DNA of 40,675 bases, from contig JACJXV010000034.1 in NCBI GenBank assembly GCA_020636445.1, positions 1 to 40,675 of the forward strand, read 5' to 3'. Origin of the DNA: Lewinellaceae bacterium. Lineage in GTDB: Bacteria; Bacteroidota; Bacteroidia; Chitinophagales; Saprospiraceae. The notes below the pieces were generated by a model. The model saw only the letters and a list, made by a program, of their open reading frames with translations. It did no database searches and was not told the origin of the DNA. The translations under genes were made by a program, and so were the position numbers. The stretch's first letter is position 1. Every line of letters starts with the position of its first letter. Below, in pieces: positions 19,201 through 26,836 of this stretch.

Positions 19201-20539
19201 TGCTAAGGGTAACAAGAGTTTTTGCGAAACCTATATCCTGGTGCAGGATCCCAGGGGGCTCTGTACTGTAACGGGTACTTCTTCTATTAATGGGCAGATT
19301 TTAAAAGAAGACGGAGTTCCCGTAAGTGGAGTAGAGGTGAATCTGAGTGGAGGAACGGCGTCTACCTTTGTATCTGGCACCGATGGGAAATACAGCTTCA
19401 CTCAACTCAAAAACGGAAATGACTTTACGGTTACGCCTTATTTGAACTGGGACCATGATAATGGCGTCACCACCTACGATGTTGTGCTTATTACCCGGCA
19501 TATCCTGGGGATGCAGCCTTTTGTCCGCCCCGCCCAGTTTATTGCAGCCGATGTTGACCGGTCTGGGACCGTTTCTACGTTGGATGTAATCCAAATCCGC
19601 AAGCTCATCCTGTTAATTGACCGGGAATTCAAAGCGAATACCAGTTGGCGTTTTATTGATGATAGCTATCGGTTCCAGCAACCCACAAATCCGTTGCGCG
19701 AACCTTTCCCGGAGGTGCGAAACTATAATAACCTTAACGCCAAAATTGAGCAGGCGAACTTCCTGGCGGTAAAAGTCGGTGATGTCAGTGGCAATGCCAA
19801 TCCCGCAAATCTGCGGGGTGATCCAGAAACGGAGGCCAACCTGGCTCCCGTTCAATTAACGTTGCCGGATAAGACCCTTGCTGCCGGCGAAACGGTTGAG
19901 ATTCCCATTTATTTGCGCCCCGGGTTTGATTTGGCAGGCTGGCAGGCTGGAATACAATGGCCCAGCGACATGGTAACCGTGGAAAAGGTAGCCGCAGGAT
20001 GGGTGAAAGAAGAACACCTGGGGCAGCAATTTCAAGCCGAGGGTTATCTGTTGGTCAGCTGGAATCAAACAGGGGAACGTTCCATGGTTACAGATGACAA
20101 ACCTGCCTTTACCTTACGTATAAAGGCATTGCGCCGGGGAAACCTCAGGGATTGGTTTACGCTGGCTCCCCGATTAGTTGCTGGTGAGGCTTATTCTACC
20201 ACTTTGGCGGTATATCCACTGGTATTGGCCTTCGGAGAGGCGCCCAAGGCTTCAGCTCCGGTTGTAAGTGGGTTTACAACCTACCCAGCCTTTCCCAATC
20301 CCTTCCAGGAACAGACCACCGTGCCTTTTTACCTTCCTGCCATGGGAGAGGTTAAGATGGAGGTTCATGATCTCCAGGGACGCTTGTGTTGGCAGAAACG
20401 TTGGCAAGCCGCAGAAGGTTACCACCAAATTAATTTAGGGCCCCAGGAATTATCAGAGGCTCGGGGTATTCTTTTGTTGACCCTGACGACGCCTTTTGGT
20501 ACCCAGGTCCAGAAAATTTCCCGGATCATTGAGCCTTGA
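16280..20539 (+). CDS. P3: giant secreted dockerin-like / T9SS type A protein, about 1419 aa
   Basis: Paralogue of P1 and of the C-terminal half of P2. I chose the ATG at 16280 because it begins a clean signal peptide (MRRLILLLAFFSVLAF); an in-frame TTG at 16250 would add ten residues without signal character. The cysteine-rich core (about 35-1000) carries DNC and GN...C Ig-like units. It has a near-perfect EF-hand loop DQNGDGRLTAAD near residue 473 and a DIDGDGAFD loop further on. A carboxypeptidase-regulatory-like domain with SINGQI lies just before dockerin-like motifs near 1057 (NGVTTYDVVLITRHILG) and 1090 (DVDRSGTVSTLDVIQIRKLI). A KVGDVSGN motif lies near 1163. A cohesin-like region (about 1192-1318) and a T9SS sorting domain (about 1333-1419, starting AFPNPF) end the protein. 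It resembles the P2 core more than P1 in several segments. Confidence 0.9.
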   Translation: MRRLILLLAFFSVLAFDSRSRTLLLSPAKEWADPACRAEITLSLNANCQAILTPELVFSGDLSGEDLTDFLILVNDSNSANESIIDGPGQFSYEVIRKSTSTLICGGQVTSEDKSPPRILSHNFLASSRKLWCADLPKIANQARSWNDPTYRYFSGRPVWQDNCNGNVGVKVTDVLVYGDCDSTFFVQLHRTFRGTDQAGNFRDTTQILDFSRIDWAQVTVLPQWSAVTCSANTITAPVIYPYLIGTFLDTIRLQADGCFYSLAYRDDTLSQCAGKQLTIDRVWEVRDWCRDESWDLGATRIRIGDFQAPVVKGGLDTVTVSVGPMDCTAVLETTPAGLKRVFKWEATDNCGPVNYSYKFWQLMPAVAGFSWQPTSIIIDPSGMASRIPVGRYGLEVIVLDGCTQQTKDTLFFKVTDQVAPLMKCSPGLNVSLTNAGVNRVFVRDVDEGSIDNCGPLFLSIRREVTAACLDHFDQNGDGRLTAADGLIVEGNRIFTQPGNSVDVFCCDAGSKVTVELWGRDLAGNQSYCWTAVQVEDKNTPFCLAPSDTTILCTDAALRDYSLLGTAQVGNDPCGLAKVEVLPIINQLNSCGNGTITRRWQIVKYPGTPREYRSPVCEQVVTIQPVHAYEIRFPADTTLTCGSLPAADSLFYQELGCDILAVNVLDEPYFSEVDVCYKVFRNYTVINWCEYKESAIPFDLPRDVDGNNIGGDKPFWLLVRPSGNVYLDANRNETDSIPSSRGYWVSTLENAALRSNGYWKYTQVIKIVDNVAPQISTSSASYTFAGRYADCSGDINIPITIAEDCTPQKLEFTLELDRGADGSYESGDVTQYLRGNYPFFRIMARLPLGKYAIRTRVRDACGNASVKILPFEVVDTKAPSPVCISGLVVELTPLAPRTDIDGDGAFDPGAVVLWAEDMIVSAGAAQDCSGPVTYSIHRADLIESGKEKPTPQQKNIVLTCKDRPTVLVYVYAWDAKGNKSFCETYILVQDPRGLCTVTGTSSINGQILKEDGVPVSGVEVNLSGGTASTFVSGTDGKYSFTQLKNGNDFTVTPYLNWDHDNGVTTYDVVLITRHILGMQPFVRPAQFIAADVDRSGTVSTLDVIQIRKLILLIDREFKANTSWRFIDDSYRFQQPTNPLREPFPEVRNYNNLNAKIEQANFLAVKVGDVSGNANPANLRGDPETEANLAPVQLTLPDKTLAAGETVEIPIYLRPGFDLAGWQAGIQWPSDMVTVEKVAAGWVKEEHLGQQFQAEGYLLVSWNQTGERSMVTDDKPAFTLRIKALRRGNLRDWFTLAPRLVAGEAYSTTLAVYPLVLAFGEAPKASAPVVSGFTTYPAFPNPFQEQTTVPFYLPAMGEVKMEVHDLQGRLCWQKRWQAAEGYHQINLGPQELSEARGILLLTLTTPFGTQVQKISRIIEP

Positions 20540-20548
20540 CGTCAGCTC

Positions 20549-20767
20549 TTAATCTTCCCCACTAAAATTGGTTTGCGCCAGATAAACGAGTACAAAGCCG
20601 ACCAGGATGAACAGCAGGCGCATTACAAAACCGAATAAGCGCCCCGGAGCATCGATCCAGGTTAAAAAGGACAATTGCAGCCCTACCAGGCTTAGCACCA
20701 GGGCAAGAAAACCTGTTACTACCAGGAGGAAACCCACCAGGGTGAGCCAACCTTTTTGCTTGATCAT
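20549..20767 (-). CDS. Small two-helix membrane protein, 72 aa, unknown function
   Basis: I did not recognise a family. The protein starts MIKQKGWLTL and has two hydrophobic segments (about residues 8-31 and 45-64) with a short polar link containing DAPGR, so it is probably an inner-membrane protein. The frame is open upstream to 20869, but those residues are polar and irregular, so the ATG at 20767 is preferred. It is convergent with P3, 9 bases from its stop, and divergent from HMG-CoA lyase. Confidence 0.65.
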   Translation of the reverse strand: MIKQKGWLTLVGFLLVVTGFLALVLSLVGLQLSFLTWIDAPGRLFGFVMRLLFILVGFVLVYLAQTNFSGED

Positions 20768-20893
20768 ATTGTTAAATGATTGGTAGAAAAAATGGTACCC
20801 AAAGGTACGAAAAACCCCTCTCCCTGCAGATGCTGAGGCAACTAATGACGTTATACTGACAGGGCACAAGTAGTATCATTACAATTAGTAGGG

Positions 20894-20901
20894 TATTTTT
20901 G
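20894..20901 (+). promoter_or_regulatory. Possible -7 element TATTTTTG for HMG-CoA lyase
   Basis: It matches TAnnTTTG and would give a leader of about 22 bases to the ATG at 20930. No clear TTG lies at the expected upstream distance, so the call rests on the -7 motif and its position. Confidence 0.4.
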
Positions 20902-20929
20902 TTGATAGCTCAATCATTAAGAGAAACGG

Positions 20930-21784
20930 ATGCGTGTAAAAGTCATCGAATGCCCAAGGGACGCCATGCAGGGATTGAAGGAGTTCATTCCCACCGCCAC
21001 CAAAGTAGCCTATCTGAATACCCTGTTACAGGTCGGATTTGATACGCTTGACTTTGGCAGCTTCGTTTCACCTAAAGCCATTCCGCAAATGCGTGACACG
21101 GCCGAGGTATTGAGTCAGTTGGATTTAAGTGCCACGCAAACCAAGCTACTGGCTATCGTTGCCAATAGTCGGGGTGCGGCTGAAGCTGCTTCCTTCCCCG
21201 AAATTCGCTACCTGGGCTATCCGTTTTCTATTTCGGAAACGTTTCAACTGCGCAATACCAATGCCACCATTGAAGAGTCGCTGGAGCGCGTGCAGGATAT
21301 TCAGGAGATAGGGGCACGTGTGGGCAAGGAAATGGTATTATATATCTCCATGGGATTTGGGAACCCTTATGGTGACCCCTGGAATGTTGAAATTGTGCAG
21401 TACTGGGTGGATCGGTTGCGTCATCTGGGCATTGGTATTTTTCAGCTAAGTGATACCATTGGCGTAGCAACCCCGGAGAGTATCCGCTACCTGTTTAGTC
21501 ATCTGGTGGCGGGCTATCCACAGCTGGAGATCGGTGCCCATTTTCATACCCAGCCCCATAATTGGCGTGAAAAAGTAGCGGCGGCCTACGAAACAGGCTG
21601 CCGGCGTTTTGACGGGGCGATTAAGGGGTTTGGCGGCTGCCCCATGGCCAAAGATGATCTGACCGGAAATATGCCTACCGAACATCTCGTTGCCTACCTC
21701 CAGGAAGTTAATGCCCTGACGGGAGTTGACCTTCCATTATTTCAAAAGGCCATGAAAATGGCCCTGGATGTTTTTCCACTTTAG
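20930..21784 (+). CDS. mvaB: Hydroxymethylglutaryl-CoA lyase
   Basis: The enzyme cleaves HMG-CoA to acetoacetate and acetyl-CoA, the last step of leucine breakdown, in the cytoplasm. The 284 aa length is typical for the bacterial enzyme. The N-terminal strand carries the active-site Arg-Asp pair (R10-D11 in ECPRDAMQG, where most family members have GPRDG). An HFH metal-binding pair lies in GAHFHTQPHN. The glycine-rich catalytic loop GFGGCPMAKDDLTGN carries the catalytic cysteine (C237). The gene appears to be monocistronic and convergent with susD. Related DRE-TIM family aldol enzymes are the alternative, but the GGCP loop followed by the TGN signature favours HMG-CoA lyase. Confidence 0.88.
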   Translation: MRVKVIECPRDAMQGLKEFIPTATKVAYLNTLLQVGFDTLDFGSFVSPKAIPQMRDTAEVLSQLDLSATQTKLLAIVANSRGAAEAASFPEIRYLGYPFSISETFQLRNTNATIEESLERVQDIQEIGARVGKEMVLYISMGFGNPYGDPWNVEIVQYWVDRLRHLGIGIFQLSDTIGVATPESIRYLFSHLVAGYPQLEIGAHFHTQPHNWREKVAAAYETGCRRFDGAIKGFGGCPMAKDDLTGNMPTEHLVAYLQEVNALTGVDLPLFQKAMKMALDVFPL

Positions 21785-21821
21785 TTGGTTCCCGTTCCGC
21801 CTCCTTTCAATGTACGTCAGG

Positions 21822-21848
21822 TGTGTGGTATGCGCTACATACTACACA
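21822..21848 (+). repeat. Inverted repeat after mvaB
   Basis: TGTGTGGTATG (21822-21832) pairs with CATACTACACA (21838-21848) across a five-base loop, with one G-T wobble. No T run follows, so it is not a standard intrinsic terminator, although it lies shortly after the mvaB stop. Confidence 0.5.
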
Positions 21849-21856
21849 ACCATGTA

Positions 21857-21886
21857 AATCTGTGAAAATCCGTGTAATCAGTGGTG
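21857..21886 (+). repeat. Short degenerate tandem repeat ATCnGTG
   Basis: Three consecutive units (ATCTGTGAAA, ATCCGTGTA, ATCAGTGGTG) share the pattern ATCnGTG. From memory, similar intergenic strings occur in other Bacteroidota genomes. No function is known to me. Confidence 0.4.
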
Positions 21887-21910
21887 AAAAAAGCCCGGAG
21901 GACTGCTCAC

Positions 21911-21962
21911 GGTTACTAAACTTCAAAAGTTTAGTAACCGTAACTTCAAAAGTTTAGTAACC
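21911..21962 (+). repeat. Perfect 13-bp palindrome with a duplicated arm
   Basis: GGTTACTAAACTT (21911-21923) is the exact reverse complement of AAGTTTAGTAACC (21927-21939), with loop CAA. A 21-base segment of this hairpin (21919-21939) is repeated directly at 21942-21962, so the second arm could pair with the first half in place of its neighbour. It lies between convergent mvaB and susD. Confidence 0.7.
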
Positions 21963-21985
21963 TTAAACCGTAACCGTATTGCCCA

Positions 21986-22024
21986 AAAAACAAACCGCCC
22001 ACCAGTTGGACTGGCAGGCGGTTT
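21986..22024 (-). terminator. Intrinsic terminator of the susCD operon
   Basis: Read on the minus strand, AAACCGCC (complement of 22017-22024) pairs with GGCGGTTT (complement of 21992-21999). A second inner stem is CCAGT/ACTGG (22002-22006 with 22010-22014). It is followed by TTTG and a run of six Ts (complement of 21985-21990). It lies about 50 bases beyond the susD stop. Confidence 0.8.
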
Positions 22025-22075
22025 GGTAGGTAGCCATTCTATTGACTACGCATTCACCAGGTATGAACTATCCGA

Positions 22076-23488
22076 TTAGTACCCAGGGTTCTGAGCAATA
22101 TTTGGGTTAGCATCGATTTCCCGTTGCGGAATTGGCTGAACAAACCGGTCGTTCGGGTAATTTACCGAACAAGTGAGGTTCGTACAGTTTGTGCGCACCA
22201 GGCTTTTTTTAAGGCGCATGAGTTCCCATAGACGGTGACCTTCGAACATCAATTCAATCCGCTTTTCCTTTTCGATTTCGTCCAACAGCGCCTGGCCAGT
22301 AGCCGTTACATCAGCGGCACCGGGTAAGCCTCGCTTCCGGATAAGGTTCACGTCAGCCTGAGCCTCCGAAGTCTTATTCTGGCGAGCCCGGGCTTCAGCA
22401 CGGATAAGATACATTTCCGACAAGCGGATAACCGGCGTGCTGTTTTGCACTGTTGGGTTCGGAAATTTGTTTACCCGAACAGTACCCAGGTTACCGCTCA
22501 GGTTCGGGTCAGTTTTGAATACGCCCAAACGAACGTCCCCGGCTGGGATTAAATTGATAACATCTGCTGAAGGCAGGTAATCACCATACCCTTCCAGGAT
22601 GTACATACGGCCCAGGGCGTCAGATCCATTATCATCATCCGCACGGAAGAAGATAGAAAAGATCGATTCACTGGAGGATTCAGCATTCCAGGAAGACACA
22701 TAGTTCGCATTGCTCACCAGGGAGTAACGACCGCTGCTGATTACCGCAGTAGCCATTTCTTCAGCCTTGGCCCAGTTACCCATGTACAGGTATACCCGGG
22801 CGAGGAGCGCTTGCGCAGCTGCCTTAGACATAGTCTTAGGTTTAGCCGGATTGATGGTCATTAACTGGACGCTTTTTTCCAAATCACTGACAATCTGGGC
22901 ATAAACTTCGGCAACTGTATTGCGGGCGGGCTTAACGGATTCGTCAAATTCCAGCACGATGGGTACTCCCGGGTGGCTGTTATCGGCGGTAAAGCCGTAG
23001 TGTTGGGCAAAGGAACGCACCAGGTCAAAGTAAGCCAGGCCACGAATCGCATGTGCTTCGCCAATGTACTGATCCTGCTGTGCCTTAACTGCCGGAGCCA
23101 ATTCCACGTCGGCATTGATGATGGTATTGCAACGAAGGATGGTGTTGTATATGGTATTGAACATCCCATTGGAAATACCGTCCTGAGAGTTGGCAACAAA
23201 GTCCGAAAAGTCCCGGGCGCGGTTAGCCTGGGCATTCTGCTTAACATCGTCCGACATAACGTCTGGCACCAGTACGAAGTACCGGCCATAGTAGTTGGAA
23301 GACTGCATTGAAGAATAGGCACCGGATATAGCTGCCCGGTAACCATCCAGCGTGGTAACGGCTCCATCGAGCGTTACTGACTGGAAGGGCTGAAGGTTCA
23401 GGAAGTCCTCCCCGCAAGCACTCATGCTGAGGAGAGCTACCAGAGCCCCTTTGTATATTAAGGTTTTTTTAATCCAATTTTTCATCAC
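22076..23488 (-). CDS. SusD/RagB-family nutrient-binding outer-membrane lipoprotein
   Basis: Surface lipoprotein of 470 aa that captures a nutrient, usually a glycan or peptide, and delivers it to its SusC partner. A lipoprotein signal ends with MSAC (Cys25). The N-terminal half has the family pattern DFLNLQP followed by helical TPR-like segments, including AAAQALLARVYLYMGNWAKA. The C-terminal part has EKEKRIELMFEGHRLWELMR and finishes with the typical IPQREIDANPNIAQNPGY. It follows susC by 19 bases and precedes a strong terminator, so the two form an operon. No glycoside hydrolase or sensor gene adjoins, so the substrate is not inferable. Confidence 0.95.
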   Translation of the reverse strand: MMKNWIKKTLIYKGALVALLSMSACGEDFLNLQPFQSVTLDGAVTTLDGYRAAISGAYSSMQSSNYYGRYFVLVPDVMSDDVKQNAQANRARDFSDFVANSQDGISNGMFNTIYNTILRCNTIINADVELAPAVKAQQDQYIGEAHAIRGLAYFDLVRSFAQHYGFTADNSHPGVPIVLEFDESVKPARNTVAEVYAQIVSDLEKSVQLMTINPAKPKTMSKAAAQALLARVYLYMGNWAKAEEMATAVISSGRYSLVSNANYVSSWNAESSSESIFSIFFRADDDNGSDALGRMYILEGYGDYLPSADVINLIPAGDVRLGVFKTDPNLSGNLGTVRVNKFPNPTVQNSTPVIRLSEMYLIRAEARARQNKTSEAQADVNLIRKRGLPGAADVTATGQALLDEIEKEKRIELMFEGHRLWELMRLKKSLVRTNCTNLTCSVNYPNDRFVQPIPQREIDANPNIAQNPGY

Positions 23489-23507
23489 GCTTCAATTTTG
23501 TCGATGA

Positions 23508-26500
23508 TTAAAATCCAATGTCGAGACCTACTGAAATGTTCTTCAGGTTCGGTACCGGTGAGCTAACCAAACCATTGATGGCCGCTTCCGGGTCCATATA
23601 GAGGGTCTTGTCCTTGGTCCAGGTGAACAGGTTGGTTCCCCGGAGATAAATACGAGCTGAACGCAATTTTCCTTTTTCCAGCAGAGAAGTTGGCAGGTTA
23701 TAAGCCAGCGTGAGATTCCGCAGACGGATGTGCGAACCATCCTTCAACCAGCGGGTCATGTTTGCCAGGTTGGAGTTGTTATTACCGCCCCAACGGAAGT
23801 AAGGCACATCGGTAACATCACCAGGCTGCTTCCAACGGTCGAGCACCAGGTTCGTCTGGCTACGCGGCGTTAACGAACCATCGCCCTGCAAGAAGCGGGC
23901 TTCTGTATCATAGAGATAGAAGCCAAATGAGTAAACAAATTGCGCATCCAGCGTAATGGCATTCTTGAAGCTAACACTGGTATTAAAGCCACCGAAGAAA
24001 TCAGGTGTAGCACTGCGGCCTGAAATGAATCGCTCAATTTCATTAACGTTACCAGTTAACTCTGACTTCGTTTCGTCCGTATACCAGCGGGGGGTTCCCG
24101 TCTGAGCGTCGACACCGGCCCACTCAAAGAGGTAGTACGACTGGAAGTCATACCCCTGACGGCGAATCTTGGTGCCGTCGATAATATCTTCATCCAGGCG
24201 GGTAATTTCGTTCTTCAGGAAGGTAATGTTACCTCCTAATGACCAGGTGAAATTACTCTTGTTGATGATGTCTGCATTCAGGGTTAATTCAATACCACTG
24301 TTACGCATAGCGCCAAAGTTCTGCGTCAGATCGGTGAAGCCGGTCGTTGCGGAAATCGGGCGATCCAGCAGCAGGTTATCGGATTCCCGGGTAAAGTATT
24401 CGATAGTACCGCTGATGTTGCGGAACAGACCGAAGTCCAGACCTACGTTGAAAGCCGTCGTCGATTCCCAGGTCAGGTTCGGGTTACCCACGTTACTTGG
24501 AGCACCACCCGGTACGCCGTCATAGTCGGAACCAAAGCCGAAAAGTTTCCAGTGCTCGTAGTTGCCAATACCTGCGTTACCGTTGGTACCGTAGCTGGCA
24601 CGTAATTTCAGTTCATCAATGCCCTTGATATTCTGGAAGAAATCTTCGCGGCTGATCCGCCAGGATCCACCTACCGACCAGAAAGTACCAAAGCGGTTAT
24701 TGACACCAAAACGAGATGAACCGTCATTCCGAATAGATCCCGACAGGAAGTAGCGTGAATCGAAGTTATAGTCCAGACGAGCAAAGATCGACTCGAAGGA
24801 ATATTCCGTCAGGTCACTGGACGCCGTAGTCGGCGTCGCTGCGCTAGCCAGTGTACGCAGGGTAGGATCAGGATATCCTTCTCCGGATGCAACTACACCT
24901 TTGCGGCGGTTCTTCTGTGCCTCGTAGCCTACCAGCGCACCAAAGCCATGCTTCTCAGCAAACGTCGTGTTGTAATTCAGGGTTTGCGTACCAATCCAGT
25001 TCAATTCGTTGATTGCCGTTTCAGTTGCAAAACCACCGTTGTTACGACCATCGCCGTAGCGTGGGTTGCGGTAGAAAAATTCCTGTACGTTGATCAAGTC
25101 AAATGCCCAGGCCGAACGGAATTTCAATCCTTTCAGGATCTCATATTCCGCAGAGAGGTTATCCATGATCCGGGTTTGGTTGAACTTACGCTCATCATCC
25201 CCACTTAAGCTACCAACCGGGTTGTTACCACCCATGAAGAAGCTTTGGTGATCGCCATAAAAACGACCCTGGTCATCGTAGATGGGAATTGTTGGTGCCA
25301 GGAAGTAGCCGGTATACAAGGGGTTGGCCCAGAAACTACCGTCACTCATACCAAACTGGTCCAGATAGGAAACCGTAAGGTTATTGGTGATTTTGAATTT
25401 CTCACTTGGTGTTACTGCCAGGTTTAAACGGGAGGAATAGCGATCCAACCCCGAATAAATGACTGGAGCATCCTGGCTGAAGTAGGAACCCGAAGCAAAA
25501 TAGGTTACAGTGTTATTACCACCGCTAACACTCACGTCGTAGCTTTGGTTAGCACCCGTACGGGAAATAGCATCTATCCAGTTACTTTCTACGTTGATTT
25601 GCTGGATTTCACCATTGGCACCAAAGGTTACAGCACCTGGGTAGTGACCATTAAAACGCTGAATGGCACGGGTAAGCGTTTCCCCCCGGTTCATCCACCC
25701 TTCCAGATACATTTCTGTGTATTGCTGAGAGGTCAGCGGCTTTAACCGGCGATCTTCGGAGATAGCCCAGGTATTCCAACCCGTCTGGGTCCGAACATCG
25801 ATTTTAGGCTTCCCGGCCCGGCCGCTTTTGGTCGTAATCAGGATTACCCCGTTTGAACCCCGCGATCCGTAGATGGAGGTAGCCGCGGCATCCTTCAGAA
25901 CCGTGACAGATTCAATGTCGTTCGGGTTCAGCGAAGCCATCGTGTTGGCCGTAGTATTAGACCGGGTGATGTCACCAGCTGTTACCGGAATCCCGTCAAT
26001 TACGTACAGGGGCTCACTGGAGGCCGAAATGGATCCAATACCCCGAATTCGCACCTGAACGTTGGCACCAGGCTGGCCGTTGCCGGTTACTGCCTGCAAA
26101 CCTGCGATATTTCCTTGCAGGGTCTGCTCGACAGAGGCCAGCGGCACTTGCTCCAGTTTGTCTGAACGCAGCGAGGTTACGGAACCCGTAATGGCTTCAC
26201 GCCGTGTTTCGCCATACCCCACAACAACTACTTCCGACAATACACTGCTCGACACCGAAAGACTGGCAGCGATGTTGTTGTTGGAAGGGGAAACGTTGTA
26301 GGATTTGGACTCGTAGCCCGTGTAAGAAATTTCCAGGACCCCCTGTTGGCCAGGAACCTGGATAGAGAAGCTACCGTCGATGTCGGTAACGGTACCGGTG
26401 GATGTCCCTTTGACGATTACCGTAGCTCCAATCAGAGCTTCCCCTTCGTCACTGGTGACAGTTCCCCGGACGGTGAACTGTGCGAACGCCGTTGCCGAAA

Positions 26501-26543
26501 GGCACGACAATAGCACGCTAAGAAGCAAAAACTTAAGCTTCAT
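23508..26543 (-). CDS. SusC/RagA-family TonB-linked outer-membrane transporter
   Basis: TonB-dependent beta-barrel of 1011 aa that imports the nutrient bound by SusD. A signal peptide ends near residue 21 (SATAFA-QFTV). Next comes a carboxypeptidase-regulatory-like domain (about 24-105) containing GATVIVKGTSTGTVTDIDG. The SusC signature VVVVGYGETRREAITGSV starts the plug, followed by DAAATSIYGSRGSNGVILIT. The remaining roughly 780 residues are barrel strands. The last residue is phenylalanine (VGLDIGF), the usual barrel assembly signal. The length is typical of the family. A -7 promoter motif and a structured leader lie upstream. The S41 peptidase gene precedes it on the same strand, 293 bases away, so joint transcription is possible but not required. 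Confidence 0.96.
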   Translation of the reverse strand: MKLKFLLLSVLLSCLSATAFAQFTVRGTVTSDEGEALIGATVIVKGTSTGTVTDIDGSFSIQVPGQQGVLEISYTGYESKSYNVSPSNNNIAASLSVSSSVLSEVVVVGYGETRREAITGSVTSLRSDKLEQVPLASVEQTLQGNIAGLQAVTGNGQPGANVQVRIRGIGSISASSEPLYVIDGIPVTAGDITRSNTTANTMASLNPNDIESVTVLKDAAATSIYGSRGSNGVILITTKSGRAGKPKIDVRTQTGWNTWAISEDRRLKPLTSQQYTEMYLEGWMNRGETLTRAIQRFNGHYPGAVTFGANGEIQQINVESNWIDAISRTGANQSYDVSVSGGNNTVTYFASGSYFSQDAPVIYSGLDRYSSRLNLAVTPSEKFKITNNLTVSYLDQFGMSDGSFWANPLYTGYFLAPTIPIYDDQGRFYGDHQSFFMGGNNPVGSLSGDDERKFNQTRIMDNLSAEYEILKGLKFRSAWAFDLINVQEFFYRNPRYGDGRNNGGFATETAINELNWIGTQTLNYNTTFAEKHGFGALVGYEAQKNRRKGVVASGEGYPDPTLRTLASAATPTTASSDLTEYSFESIFARLDYNFDSRYFLSGSIRNDGSSRFGVNNRFGTFWSVGGSWRISREDFFQNIKGIDELKLRASYGTNGNAGIGNYEHWKLFGFGSDYDGVPGGAPSNVGNPNLTWESTTAFNVGLDFGLFRNISGTIEYFTRESDNLLLDRPISATTGFTDLTQNFGAMRNSGIELTLNADIINKSNFTWSLGGNITFLKNEITRLDEDIIDGTKIRRQGYDFQSYYLFEWAGVDAQTGTPRWYTDETKSELTGNVNEIERFISGRSATPDFFGGFNTSVSFKNAITLDAQFVYSFGFYLYDTEARFLQGDGSLTPRSQTNLVLDRWKQPGDVTDVPYFRWGGNNNSNLANMTRWLKDGSHIRLRNLTLAYNLPTSLLEKGKLRSARIYLRGTNLFTWTKDKTLYMDPEAAINGLVSSPVPNLKNISVGLDIGF

Positions 26544-26616
26544 GATAGCAGTGTTTAGTGAGTGAGTAAATAAATGAGCATTACCTTAATAATAAAATAA
26601 GCGTAAAGTCATATTC

Positions 26617-26624
26617 AAAAATAG
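26617..26624 (-). promoter_or_regulatory. Possible -7 element TATTTTTG for susCD
   Basis: Read on the minus strand the octamer matches TAnnTTTG and would give a leader of about 67 bases to the susC start. No TTG was found at the normal distance upstream, so only the -7 element is supported. Confidence 0.4.
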
Positions 26625-26706
26625 GGTAAAATGGCGTAAAAGAAGAATTGTATTTGGGCATTTTTTTGCAATTGCTGGATTGATGCTTCATTTTCTCTGT
26701 CAATTA

Positions 26707-26749
26707 GAAGCATACCTGCAACTGCCATAAAAAAGATGGCAACTGCTTC
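26707..26749 (-). other. Two-level hairpin upstream of susC
   Basis: On the minus strand GAAGCA at one end pairs with TGCTTC at the other, and inside it TGCCAT pairs with ATGGCA around a T-rich loop. A separate small hairpin (TCGTTTT, loop CC, AAAACGA) lies closer to the S41 stop. The element sits upstream of the susC -7 candidate, so it could be a weak terminator for the S41 gene or an operator. Confidence 0.35.
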
Positions 26750-26836
26750 TTGGGGAATAAAAGTAAGAGTTACACGTTTAAATTCGTTTTGGAAAACGAC
26801 CCCGTACGACGAAACCGGATAACTATTCGACCGTTA

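Noticed and set aside
1293..20539. Classical cellulosome scaffold
   Set aside because: No carbohydrate-binding module or glycoside hydrolase was seen; the dockerin-like motifs sit in cysteine-rich Ig-type proteins with T9SS tails.
22076..26543. Complete polysaccharide utilisation locus
   Set aside because: Only SusC and SusD are present; no carbohydrate-active enzyme or regulator adjoins them.
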